The notes under the pieces are model-generated. The model saw nothing but the letters and a program-made list of their open reading frames with translations, did no database searches and was not told the origin of the DNA. A DNA stretch of 64,000 bases from Numida meleagris (lineage: Eukaryota > Chordata > Aves > Galliformes > Numididae), in contig NC_034411.1 of NCBI RefSeq assembly GCF_002078875.1, positions 29,037,226-29,101,225 on the forward strand, read 5' to 3'. Of this stretch, positions 1-12,400 are shown piece after piece. A program made the position numbers and the translations under genes. Each line of letters begins with the position of its first letter. Position 1 is the stretch's first letter.

Positions 1-874
1 GTCTGTGTAAGCTGAAATCTTGAACTCCTCGCTGAATTAAAACTTTAGTTGAGGTCAGTTTGAGTTGTACTAGAATAAAGATTGGAAGGACAATTCAGAA
101 AATACTTCTTTATTTAGCTTTAATGTTGTTCTCTTTTCAGTTGATAAAGGACAATGAGCATTAGATGTAGTTGTAATATAAAGAGTAAAATAAAATTGCT
201 ATATATATATATAATCTTTATAGTATTATATATATTGCAGTATATTGAATTTCACTCACAATTTCACCACTAAGGCTGCTCAGCATTCTCCTGGTGTTGA
301 GAACAATCCACGACTGTGTACTCAGCCAGTCACTTTGAGTCTGCCCTATATTTAAGAGGTGCAGTGAGGATTACTACTGTACAGTACTATTACTATTCTT
401 TGTGAACTACGAATACCTGAAGGAAAGAAGTTTTGTCTGTTAATTGCTCTTTAAGGCATGTCAAATTTGTCCTCCTGTTTCTTTTGCCAAAGTTTCTGAA
501 AGATTTTCAGTTATTCTGAGACTGAGAAGAGAAAAAAGATTGTACACATGTTGTACAAGTTGGCTGAGGCAAGATAGGGAAGCACGTGAATGTAGAGAGT
601 ACCTCTCTCAAAAAAAAAAAAAAAAAAAACAGTGATAAGTAGGTAGCCATTTTTCTGTTTACAATTTTTTGTTTCCTTTGTTTCTCTTCTCTTTCTGTTT
701 CTCATGAAGACAGTCTGTTCTCTTGCTCTTGCTCTAGAGTAGGACTATAATAATCCAATGTTAGTGGAAAGAATCAACCCATTCCCTGGTATATTTTTAA
801 TTGATTTCTTTGACCCTGATTGTGTTTATCACAAGCATCCGTCATGTTGAATAATTTTAATGAATGGTTAAATG
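1..874 (+). other. KIF6: KIF6 intron, no gene seen
   Basis: AT-rich sequence with a TA microsatellite and a 20-bp A run near 609-628. ORFs here are short and without family features. Confidence 0.6.
198..245. repeat. TA-rich microsatellite
   Basis: Interrupted TATATA runs in KIF6 intronic sequence near the left edge of the window. Confidence 0.7.
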
Positions 875-1713
875 GCACCAAACTGTGGGGTGCAAGCAAC
901 ACACCAGAGGGACAGGGTGCCATCCAGAGGAACCTAGACAGGCTTGAGCAGTGGGCCCAGGTGAACCCAGGTCTTGCACCTGGGTCGAGGCAACCTCCAT
1001 TAACAGTACAAGCAAGGGGATGAAAGGATTGAGCACAGCCCTGCTGAAAAAGACCTGGGGGTACTGGTGGATGGGAAGCTGGATGTGAGCCAGCAATGTG
1101 CCCTCATAGCCCAGAAAGCCAGCCAGGTCCTGGGCTGCATCAAAGGAAGCATGGACAGCAGGTCAAGGGAGGTGATCCCTTTACTCTGTGCTGGTGAGGC
1201 CTCACCTGGAGTACTGTGTCCAGACGTGGAGTCTTCAGTACAGGAGAGACATAGACCTGTAGGAGTGCATCCAGAGAGGGGCCACAGAAACGATCCATGG
1301 AATGGAACACCTCTCCTATGAGGACAGGCTGAGAGAGCTGGGGCTCTTCAGCCTGGAAAAGGCTGCGAGTTGACCTGATAGCGGCCTTCCAGTGTCTAAA
1401 GGGGAGCGACAGGAAAGAAGGGGACAGACTCTTTAGCAGTCTGTGGTGATAGAATAAGGGAAAATGGTTTCAAGCTCAAAGAGGGTAGAGTTAGGTTAGA
1501 TATAAAGAAAAAATCTTTTACAGTGAGGGTGGTGAGGCACTGTAACATGTTGCCTAGTGATGTGACTGATGCCCTGTCCCTGGAGACTTTCAAGGTGAGG
1601 CTGGATCAGACCCTGGGCAACCTGATCTTGCTGTGGTGTCCCTGTTCATTGCAGGGGAGCTGGACTAGATGGCCTTCGGAGGTCCCTTCCAACTCTAAGG
1701 ATTCTATGATTCT
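875..1713 (+). mobile_element. CR1 LINE, 3' fragment
   Basis: This is a 5'-truncated chicken-repeat-1 retrotransposon. Broken frames show the ORF2 C-terminal region (GTKLWGASNTPEG, AAIQRNLDRLEQW-like text, SRSREVIPL). The end TTCCAACTCTAAGGATTCTATGATTCT is the CR1 3' tail. It carries frameshifts and stops and is not functional. It lies in a KIF6 intron. Confidence 0.9.
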
Positions 1714-3087
1714 AAGTGAGGCTATTTGCAGAGAATACTGAGAAATTAGGAGCAGCTGGTCTCAAGAGTCTAAGCTTCTCTGCCAGTGCCTAAGAAGGAA
1801 TGTTGATTGTGTGTTTTTCAATAAAAGAAAAGATGAAGGTGTTGAGTAGATCTGTGGTTTCACAAAGGTAAGTTTAAAAAATGATATAATTTATCTAAAA
1901 AATTAAATTACAGAGTAGGTAGCCTAAAATAGACCTATTTAGCAAATTTCCAACATACAAGTGTCTTGTCTTGTGCAATGTCCAAATACAAGGAGTTTCA
2001 GAGGACTGGAGTAAATTTCCATTTGATAAAAGATGTAGCTCATTAGATACATTAATCAGTATATAAAAATATATGTGACAGGAGGTATCATACCAACAGA
2101 GAAGGACAAAGTAGTTTAAATAATCAAATCTAATTTCCTGACATTCTGTGTAGCTGGTATTCAGGAATGATCCAATGGGTATGACATGGTCTTTCTAAAG
2201 TTTTGCTTTATTTTATGGGCAAGTATTTCACACTACAGAAGTATTGTGTACTTAACATTAAACATTATGCGGCGTTCTGTGTCAGTAGAGAATAACTTGT
2301 CTGATGAGGAAGACAAATTGCATTTTATGTTCTTTGCTTGGAGTCCATTCCTGATACAGAGAAGCTCCCTGGGGACCACGCATTAACAGGCTTGTCAATG
2401 CTTGGTATTAAAACTAAGGCTACCAGGTTTTCTCCAAGGAAATCTGATAAATGCAGTGAATCTAGCATGCTTGGGATATGTTGGATATGTGCAACGTGGG
2501 AGTTGTACAGCACATGCAATGCAACCCATCCAGCATCTCTTGTAGGTACAAACTAATTGTATGTGCCCAGCCAAATTCTACAGAGACAGCTCATTGTCAA
2601 GCTGCGTGCATGGTGGTTGTGTGTCCAGGATTTCTGGTATCTTCACAGCTGCTGCACCAGCTGGACGGCTGAGTACCTTAGAAATCTGGACAAACAGCCA
2701 AGTCAGTGATCTAGAACAAGCTGAAACAGTAGTTTACCATGAGAAGTAGTAGATTAAGAAAATACACATCAGGGGAAAAGGCAGCTCTCTGAAAAATGAG
2801 ATTGTCTGTATGCAGCTTGACCACATCTCTTCCAGCATTGGGATATATATGGAAAAACACAGCATCAGTACCATTAATCTCCATGGATTTCATCTCTCCT
2901 GGGAAGCTGTCTGCATCTTGCAAATATCCTCTGCCACTTACCAGGGTCTGTCTTGGTCTCAGGACACAGCCATTGTGTCAGAAAAAGGAACACCAGCAGT
3001 ATTTCTAGCATACTGAATCTCAAGTGAAGCTTTGCTGTTAACTGCTGGAGGATGTCAGTTCTGACTAACACAAGGAAGCACATTAAC

Positions 3088-3476
3088 TCAGAAAAATCTG
3101 TGGCCATCTGTGAGAAAAAAAAAAGTAAAAGAGAAAACAAGCCATAGGGACAAACAGTCCCCCAGCTGTAATTTCCCAACTGGGATGTTATTCAAGGTGG
3201 CCCAGTGCCTAAGAAGCCCCAGCCGGTTTCTGATCTCCAGGTCATTTTCAAAGTAGTTTTGTAATAAACCAGGCATGTTTATGTGTCCACCAAAAATAGC
3301 AGTAGCTGTTAAAGCTGAAGCTTTAACGGCATGGTTGACACAGTCTTCAGATTCCTTCTCCTTAATTTCTTGGCCCAATTGTTTCGCAAGATAATGCAGA
3401 AAAAACATATTTCCTATGTGTGTTTGTTTTGGATAAATGATGATCTGATCATCATGCCATTATGACTGCATTTCAG
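3088..3476 (-). pseudogene. Unidentified protein-like minus-strand ORF, possible exon or pseudogene
   Basis: On the minus strand a frame open from just after a stop near 3465 down to about 3180 has ordinary protein composition. It includes IIIYPKQTHIGNMFFLHYLA, KQLGQEIKEKESEDCVNHAV and NRLGLLRHWATLNNIPVG. I do not recognise the family. Just downstream, the minus strand shows a polypyrimidine tract and CTCACAG at about 3105-3130. Then comes an ATG-led open frame (MATDFSELMCFLVLVRTDIL) ending at CTG|GTAAGTGG near 2940. It could be an antisense exon pair, a decayed gene copy, or chance. Function is unknown. Confidence 0.25.
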
Positions 3477-6400
3477 AATCTATTTTTTAAATGTTATATT
3501 TTGGTTTTTGGAAATGTGGAATTAAAAACACAGATAGACAGCCGAGTTTCTGCAGATCTTATTTCTTAACCATCTTGTCACCATCTGCAGTTAGTTCTTT
3601 GTTAGAAATGTGATTTACTTAGCTTTACAGGATGCTTCCTATTTTTCCATTTGGTTACAACTCCTTCCATTTCAATTTATTTCCTTCTCTCCATAATGAA
3701 ATTTCACTTCAGTTCCACTGAGGTTCTTTTTCTACTGATGTCTAACTCTCTTCAAGCATGATTCCTATGGCTCAGTTTAGTCAGTGACCTGTAGAGCACA
3801 CTATATAAATGTTGTGATCACTCACAGTGTAATTCATTTGATCACCTTTCTCAAGGTGCTTTACAGGCAGAAGTAGTGTTATGCATTTCACCCAGGCCTG
3901 GCAGATAGCTACAAAATGGTAGCTGGTTGCTACCATCTTGTGAGAGACTCAGAGCTGTGATTAGGGTCTCCATAACCTATAATAAGTTAACTATCTTGTT
4001 TGTAATCAACAAACAACAAATATATTTTTTTAATTTTTTGTGACATTTTGTGATTAGAATCTCAAGAGAAGTCACTGCAAAGTAGCATAGGAGCAGGGCT
4101 CACATTGTGTTAGAGTAGTGAGATTCTGTTTTCTTGGTGTAATTCTTAATACCTATGTGTAAGAAATGAATAATAAAGTAATAGCTTTAGCTGAATGGCA
4201 TTCACTAGGAAACATATAGTCAGATGTGCAAGCAAGGAGGAAAATCAGACAAGAATACAAATTCTATTATAGTAGCCTGTGAAGTATTACTGTGTCTTTC
4301 TGTAAATAGGAGAGAAAATCCGTCTTTATTACACTCACTGTAGGCAATGTAAACATCATGGGTTTAAGTCTTGTCTCCCTTCAGAAGTACCTAGATTGAT
4401 GGCAATTGGACCAGAACTGTCTGTGCTGCTACTTCTCCAGTGGGTCATGTAAATGTCAGAAGAGACAGAAGGAACAATGTTGTTGCTATGTGTTTGTTAG
4501 TCCTTCATTAGTACAGGATTTGTCTTCCTTTCTGTGTTGAATCTGAGGCTGAGAGAGAAGAGAATCAAGAAGCCCAAGCAGCTTTCTGGCAGCCTTACTG
4601 GTTTCCTGCTTATCCCAGAAAGAAAAGGTTAGAGGATAGCATCTTCAGTAACGTAAAATTGTCCCTGCAGCAGCACACAAGAAATTTTAAAAATAAACTT
4701 ATTTTGGAAGGTACAAGTCTTTTGGCTTCAGGGGGCAATGCATATGTTTGTGCCAATGCTAAATACTGTCCATTGTTTCAGCATAGCTTACATATGTTTG
4801 TTTTTACTTTCAGACAATAGGCAATGCTCCTGGGTGACAGTGCATAGGCTGAATACGTCCTCAAAACAAGAAAACATGATTTGTCAAATGACTCATTCAG
4901 AAAATACCAAAATGAATGAATTCATTTGAACAGCTCTATTATGCTCCCCTGATGTGCTATTCTTTAAACAGAGGAACCTTATTAGTGTAAGTGACTCCAG
5001 GCCTAAGACATTAATGTTTTCTTTGGATCTATGTTGGAATCTACATATGTAGGAAACATTTTCATTTTCTAATTATTACAAATGATGTTCTGTTCTTTAG
5101 AAACAGAAGTATTTTCAGGGGAAAAAATTATGCTCAGGAAGAACCTAAGTAAACACTTTTTACATAGAGTTTTCACTAGGATAACTAAAACCAAATGGAC
5201 CGAGCTGATCGGATTTAATCAAGTTATGAACTGCCGTGACTATAAACTTGGAAAAGTACCTCTCAGTAACAGATTTCCTTCTTGTTGTCTGTCTACAGAC
5301 TAAAAACTCTTAGCGTTGCTAGAATGATGCACTGTGTTTTGCTACTTTATTAGGCTGTTCTGATGAAGTCGGTTGAATTTGCTGTTTAAGAGAAGTCAGA
5401 TAATACTTCTCACTATATTATTGTTTTAAAAATATTCCTATATTATTTTACACAGGGTTGCTTTTGATCATGTCTTTATTTAGTACTGGATGGCCTGATA
5501 CTTTAGGAGGATCTTGAGGAATCAAGATCTCAAAGCCTGGAGATAGTAAACCTATTAGCTTATTCAGAGATGCACTGTTGAAGACTTATGCCCCTTCATG
5601 AGCACTGAGAGCAAAAACAGTGTTTCATGGGATCTTGTGATTCATTTACACGTCTGGTCAGCATTGATGCAGCCTTGCACTGTACATGCACATACATATG
5701 CATACTGAAATACTATAGTTATTTTTTCCCCAGTCAACCTACTTCTTAATCGTATAGAACTAGCAATGTCACCACAGCTTGTTGTGGATGTTGCAGGAGT
5801 GCAATCAAAAGTGCATAGTTGTAATATGACGTTCTCGTGCACTTTTGTTAAGTCTTGAGGAAAGACTTCAGAGCTGTTGATCTCATTGTGCAAGTTATAT
5901 ACAGTCAAGTTGCAACTTAAATTGCTGAGCAATTCAAAAGAAGACTTGGGCTCATTCTAAACACTGAAATAAATATACTGTATCTTTACAGGAAACTATT
6001 TCAGGTTTTACTGGGATGTTAGTATGCATCTAAAACAAACACAGTAGCTGCTTATGGGCTTGGTATAATTATCACAAGTTACAAGCAAGAAAAAAAGAAG
6101 TCATGCACCCATTCTCATTCTCTCGTCCCCATCACCTTAAAAACCTGATTTCCTCAGAACATGGAAGCATACCTGAGCAGCTCCAGAGCTGTATTTTTTT
6201 TTATACATTTAATTTTAAATTTGCTGTCATATCTGCTGTGATCCTATGTTAATTTTACCTGATGTGCAGTTGACAGAAAACCTGCTGTGGGTAAAATATA
6301 TTTTCTTTAAGTGTGCTTGTTCACACTCTAGGTTCTATTATTTATTTTTAAATTTCTTAAATGTGACCATTTGGAGAGGGGGGAAGAGCTGTATGCAGAG

Positions 6401-9400
6401 TTGTACCTCTGACTTTATATTCCTCATTCTTTATTTTCACTTTATTTTATCAGTAATAATCAAAAGATGAACTGTATATATAGTCATATAAGTGAACATC
6501 CAGAGCTCTAGATGCACAGATTATATTTTCTTGTCCATACGACATTGCTTTTCAGCCATGCTTCCTTGGGCCAGCTTAATATTGAATTAATGGACAAATA
6601 AATAAGCAACAGAGGAAGAGTTTCCAGATGTGCATCATTTCTGACTCCTTTCCAGCAGAGGGAAGGAAAATAGATATGCAGAATATTTATTAACTTCGAA
6701 CATCATCTAAAAACAGTCTTTGGCATCCAAGGTATAGCTTAAAGGAAATTTAGGTAAGTAGATTCAGGAGAGCTAGAAAATTAAAGTCTTTTTAGTCCAC
6801 TTTAATTCCTGAAATGCAACAAACTGCCCTTGCTAGTGCATATAGAAGTACTACTTTCTTGACTGAGCTGAATGTTCAGCAGCCTATCTTCTACCCATTG
6901 ACAATCCAGAAATTATTTCCTTCTACTGAAGTGCCCTGGAGAGTACTTCTTGATAAACATCCATGCTTAGCTTAAAATGCTTGGCAGCACTGAGTTTGAC
7001 TTAAAAAAAAAAAAAAAAAGATGGGTAGTGACAGCCAACTTTGGGATGATAGTATAAAGTTCTGAGTATTTGTTTCTAAATTCAGAAAGCATCCAAGTTC
7101 TGTATTCCAGTTTCAAGATGTTGAAATGCATTCTGGAGCATTTTGTGGTTTTTGTTGGTTAGCCTAGATATCCTAGTATCGTGTATGTGATTTGTTATGA
7201 ATTTATGTGCACTAGCCACTTCCCATGTTACTTCTTATAAAGAAGAATTCTGTGCCTTTAGGTAAATGGGCACTGTGGTACATTATAGCAGTCCCCCAAT
7301 ATAGGTGAATGGGACTTGGATAACACCTCAGCAGTTCAGACCTAAAGAGCCTAAGGCAGTCTGCACTTAAAGGAAGAGAAAGGACAAAAATGATATGATC
7401 AGGAAAAAAAAAAACCACAGTTTCTCAACAGTTTTACTGTATAACGCTATCAAGGAATTTCTTTGTGTACCAATGAGCAGGTAAAAAAGGCTGCCAGCAA
7501 AAAAAATCTGTCCAGTAAGGGGCATTATGGAAATCCAGACCAAATAACGAACAGTTACAGAAATGTTGATCAGTAAGAAAGTGGTAAACGCTCATCCTAG
7601 TTAAGAAAAATAAATATGACATAATCTAGCCAAAACTAACAAAAAAACCCACAAGAAATGGAGAGAGCAGGGAGTTTATACAGAGGATGGAATTGAATAC
7701 ATAGAAATGGGGAAAGAATTTAGAGGACTGTTGAGTTTCCTAAGCTACAATCAGTGAGTTCAAATGCAATGTTATCCTACAATATGTGACAGAGGATGTT
7801 TCATAAGCTTTCTGTTTGTAAATTTAATCATGCTTGAAGGAATTTGAAGTGTTGATACAAAGTGTTATATTCTCTGCTGAGTACTGCAAGGAAAAGATTA
7901 TATCCCATATCCTACACCATACTCAAACATATGCATTTGAATCTGTGATACATAAACCTGAAAGAATTACAGTGTATTAAGTGTACATTTCCAAGGGTAA
8001 ATGTTCATATGCTGGGTGTAGACTGTGGTTTGAAACCACGGATTTGATGTGGAAGTCAGGATTGAGCTTCCAAATCTCGGCCTGTTACCTTTCCAGGGTT
8101 CTCTGACTCTAATGAGTTCTACAAGATATCATCAGCCACCTTGCTCTCAGAAGTCCACCCAATCTCTTGCTGGCATTGACTGTTTCCTCCTAGCACAGCC
8201 TGCAAAAGACCATTTGATAGTATTTCACACATTCCAAATAACTTGAAAATTAACTTTAGACTTTAAATTGCCTATAAATATATTCTTGTTCTGAGATGCC
8301 AGACTATGCTGGAATAGCCAGGACACAGGTAGATACTTGCTTCTACCTGCTCTTCTGTGGGGGCAGAAACCTCTGACAGCAAACGTGGAGAGAAGGGGAA
8401 GGGAGATAGGGAAGGAGAAAGGGGAGTCATTTAAATCTTAGATTGCCACAGATGTTTCTTCAGTGAACAAAAGACAGAAATCTGCTACAGCAGGTTATAC
8501 TTATTTTACTCATGTATTATCATTAATATACTTCTACTGTTGATGAGGTCTGTGTTTTGTACCTTGAAAGATATCTTGGCTATAATCAGGAGACTCTGAG
8601 TGTTGCAGTCTTGGTTTTCCTTTTTTGATGCCTCAGAGAACTTTCTGAAGGCTAGGACTTGTCAGTTTACAGGGGGATTTGGACAACCATGTATCCCAAA
8701 ATAGATCACTTTCGTAAGAAATAGTGTTGAGTCAGATTGTTTTGCCTACCCAAGTTGTCCTTATAGAGTTGTTTGACCCATTTTTTTCATCACATCAGGA
8801 CCAAGGTTATAAAGTCAGAATTTGCCTTGTTTCTCTGGGTCAGAGGAGGGCTGAGCAGTTTGTTTGATCTTAGTGTTGTGGGATGCTGAGGTACAACAGA
8901 TTTTTTTCTGTTCTTTACTTTCATGACAGATACTTATTATCATAGGTTGTGTTGTCACAAAATTTCAGCACCAGATTTTCAAGAGTATCTAATATTAAGA
9001 TTTCCCATAAGTATCTCCATTTGAAGTTTCCATGTTTGAGAAACTACTCCATTCAAGTGTCTCCATTTTAGTTCAGTGGCTCCTAGTTCAATGCCTTATT
9101 AGAAACAAGATATTTTAGAAATCCTTTGTAAACTTAAAACTCCAGCCTCAAGCTCAGTTGAAAGTATTTCCCTACAAGACTTAAGGAAGTTATTTTATGG
9201 AAGTTATGAGTACTCTGCCTCTTTCCCTCTAAAACGTACCTTACTAATGCTAAATATAGAGCTTCAACATGTTTATTCAGCAAGACTCCTTCTCTTCCTC
9301 AAATGGATGCACACAGCTTTATAAATCAAATGCAGTCAATCCAGAGTGTGTAGTGGGTTTTCATAGCTGGCTAACAGCTGAGTCCAACTGCATAGGGGCA

Positions 9401-12400
9401 TTGCATTACAGACAGTGAATCTGCCTACTTCCACAGGCCAAGAGACAGTGCTGCACTTGTTTATATCTTTTGGCTTATTTTTTCCTGATGATGTCTAAAC
9501 CACTTAGAGATTTGTGGGTCTGTGCAAGCTATCCAGGTGTCATGTGAAAAGGGCAGATAAGTTTTGTGGAAAATTAAACCCCATTGCATTCGAGCTTGTC
9601 CTCAGGTATTAGAGGATCTGGGGCTGAGCTTGTATTCTGAGTGATGCCCAATTCAGTACTATAAATCTGGTCAAGTTCAATGCATGAAGTATCACAATTA
9701 CAGACTCACAAATAGCATGCTGCCCAATTCATCTAGTCACATTCGAATGGGCTCTCACAGCCACGCTTAAGGAATTTGGCCACACCCAATGAGGACTCAC
9801 AAGGCTAGATTAATTAATTGTGCAGTTTCTTGAAGCAACAGATTACAGACTGTTTTGGATTGCTCGTGATAAATACACTATCTGCAAAGCAAGTGAAGTT
9901 AACCAAGAACATGAATAATACGGCCAACCACAAACATCAAATAATGGAATAACTATAGAGATTTCTAAGTTTCTTGGCATAACTGAGTGTGCAAGTCTTA
10001 CCCAATAGGTGTCCCTGTTGGTGGGGGGAAGAAATGCTTTGTCTGTTGACCTGCCTGGTCACAGAAGGTAGCAATGTCCTCCCGGTTTGTCCGTGATGGT
10101 ATCTTCCCCAAAATTTCTTCTCTCTCATACTATTCTCTTACTTTCAGGTAGAGCTTGAGTGACTCTAGTCAAACATATCTTTGTTTTGCAAAGTTTACTC
10201 CCAGACCGCATTTTTGACTGAAAGGTGGAAAACTGCTGGCTCAGGAAAACGAGATAGTTTATTGGTTCCAGTAGTATCATCAAGGCCCCAACCCAGCAGG
10301 ATGATGACGACGTTTGGCCATGGGACTTCTATCCTGCTCCACATTCCATTATGTTTTTTTTCTTACAGTCAGTATAGCAGGCTCCCCTGGTGTTTGCTAA
10401 CAGCTAAGATCACAGCTCACATTACTTAGGGAACTATCATGGAATGGATTATCCACGATATTCCATTCTGGAGATCTATCCACCTCTCAAGAGGTGGACA
10501 TTTCAACAGGTCACCTCTGGTAAATATTCCACATAATGCACCCTGAGACTACAGTCACTCAAACTTCACAATATTTAGAAGGAATTGGGGAGATCACATG
10601 ACATCTGTTAGGATTAGAGCTCAAGGGGCTCTCAGGCTGTTTCCTATTTATTGGGTAAGATGATTGACTCAGCTACAGTATTTAGCAGAATCATCTTATC
10701 AGTCCTGAGCAAGACCTTACGATTAAAAGCCAGGCCAAAGGAGGAAGTTGGACAGGAGGGAGCATTCCATTGCACCAGGATAACCGCTAGACAGAGAAAT
10801 GCTTTATTTATCAGTCTAATTACACTAGAGGAACATGCAGAAAATCTCAAAACATTCCTCTGTCAGCATGATTTTGTCATGGGTGAAAGTTGCGTTAGCG
10901 TTTCAGCTAGCAAGTCAACTGTAGCTCAGTTCTGCACTATGCCTTGAAAACATAACCTCAGTTGGATTAAACAGTTGTGATTTTTGGAGACTCTAAACAT
11001 AGATCTAATGCTTAGAACGTATAGCATTATTAAGAACTCAGTATGCCCTGAAGGGTGAGTTCCAGGAATGGGAGGTACCCCAGATACTTAAGAGGATGTT
11101 CTGTAAGATATTTTAAGTTAAAACAAAAAGGATTCAATGAAGAATAAAGAAAGAGATGCAGTCTCCACTCTAAGGTGTGAAGATTTCAGAATCTTCAGTA
11201 TGGAATGACTTTGGCTAAACATAGATTGGAAAATGTGGTAAAATAATAGCAAAATATTAAGAAATAACAGTAGATGTGAGATTATTGACTAAGACTTAAG
11301 CCTGTCAAATATAAAGTCAGAAAATACCCTGCAACAAGATAAAAGTTAATCCACAATAACAACTGCAAGTGTTCTCAAAGAGTGGAAGTTCAGGTTGTAT
11401 ATGTACTCTTAGATTGTCCAGTATTTTTATTCTTTAAGTTAGCAGCCTTTAAAGCCTTAGAATAGTATTATATGGAACGTCTAATTAAATGTATGAGAAG
11501 TGTTAAAGCCTGCAATATGGACTCAAGTGAAGCCAAAAAACGTACGATTTTAAATCAATATTTTTTTAAATTGCAACATATTCATTTTTGTATTGGCTTG
11601 AAATGTATAGAGTAATGTCAAAGCATTCACTGTCTGAAATGAATTGGAAGATAATTTTAGGTCCTGGAAATAGTCTGGGGTAACGCAAAGACAAAAAGTT
11701 ACAGGAGAGATACACTATTCAAGTTACCGATTCTGATATTTAGTTAGTATAATTAGATACTTTTCTCTACTTTATATCATTCCTAATTAAACTTCTCTAT
11801 TCCACTTTGTCTCCTCCATTTTACCTTCTTGCTTTTGTCTCTTGTCACAAAGCTGAAGTTCTGTGTTACCGGTTCATCTCTTTTCCATACCTCAGACTGG
11901 TACACGTGTCCAGAAATACAGTCCAAAACTAATAGATTTATCACAGCCTAAATGACAGCTGGCTGCACGCTGAGTAAATTCTTAAATTCACGAAAACTAC
12001 ATTTTTGCCAAAACATGCAAAGTTGCAGCATTGAACATTTTATTGGGATTGTTATCTCCAAATGAAGAATGACTCCACTGGAAAAAAAAGTTATTCAGTA
12101 TTAACTTCAGCCCTCCTTTCAGCTTCTTGTTTGGTGAAACTTCAGTAAACATAATTAGCCATTTGTTGAGAGGTGTTTGCCAAGTATTAAATTCAATTTT
12201 TGCAGAAGATATTTAAGCACTACGTTGTCCACAAATTTACACTGTTGGAATCAAAAGATATCTTTTAAATGAGAATGTTATTCTTCATATTTATTTGAGT
12301 AAATATTTTTATTTATGAAGGTTGTAGAACTGGCAGTACTAAAAACCAAAATCTTTCATTTGTGTATATGGGAAGATCTGTGCAGGCAAAAGGATTTGAA

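Noticed and set aside
857..1593. Several short ORFs on both strands
   Set aside because: All fall inside a decayed CR1 LINE and represent frameshifted pieces of its ORF2 or their antisense.
5642..5932. 96-codon minus-strand ORF
   Set aside because: Cys/Thr-rich but without any recognisable motif or splice context.
10651..10947. 98-codon + strand ORF in the KIF6 intron
   Set aside because: No recognised domain, no splice sites fitting a KIF6 phase, and no start context of note; treated as chance.
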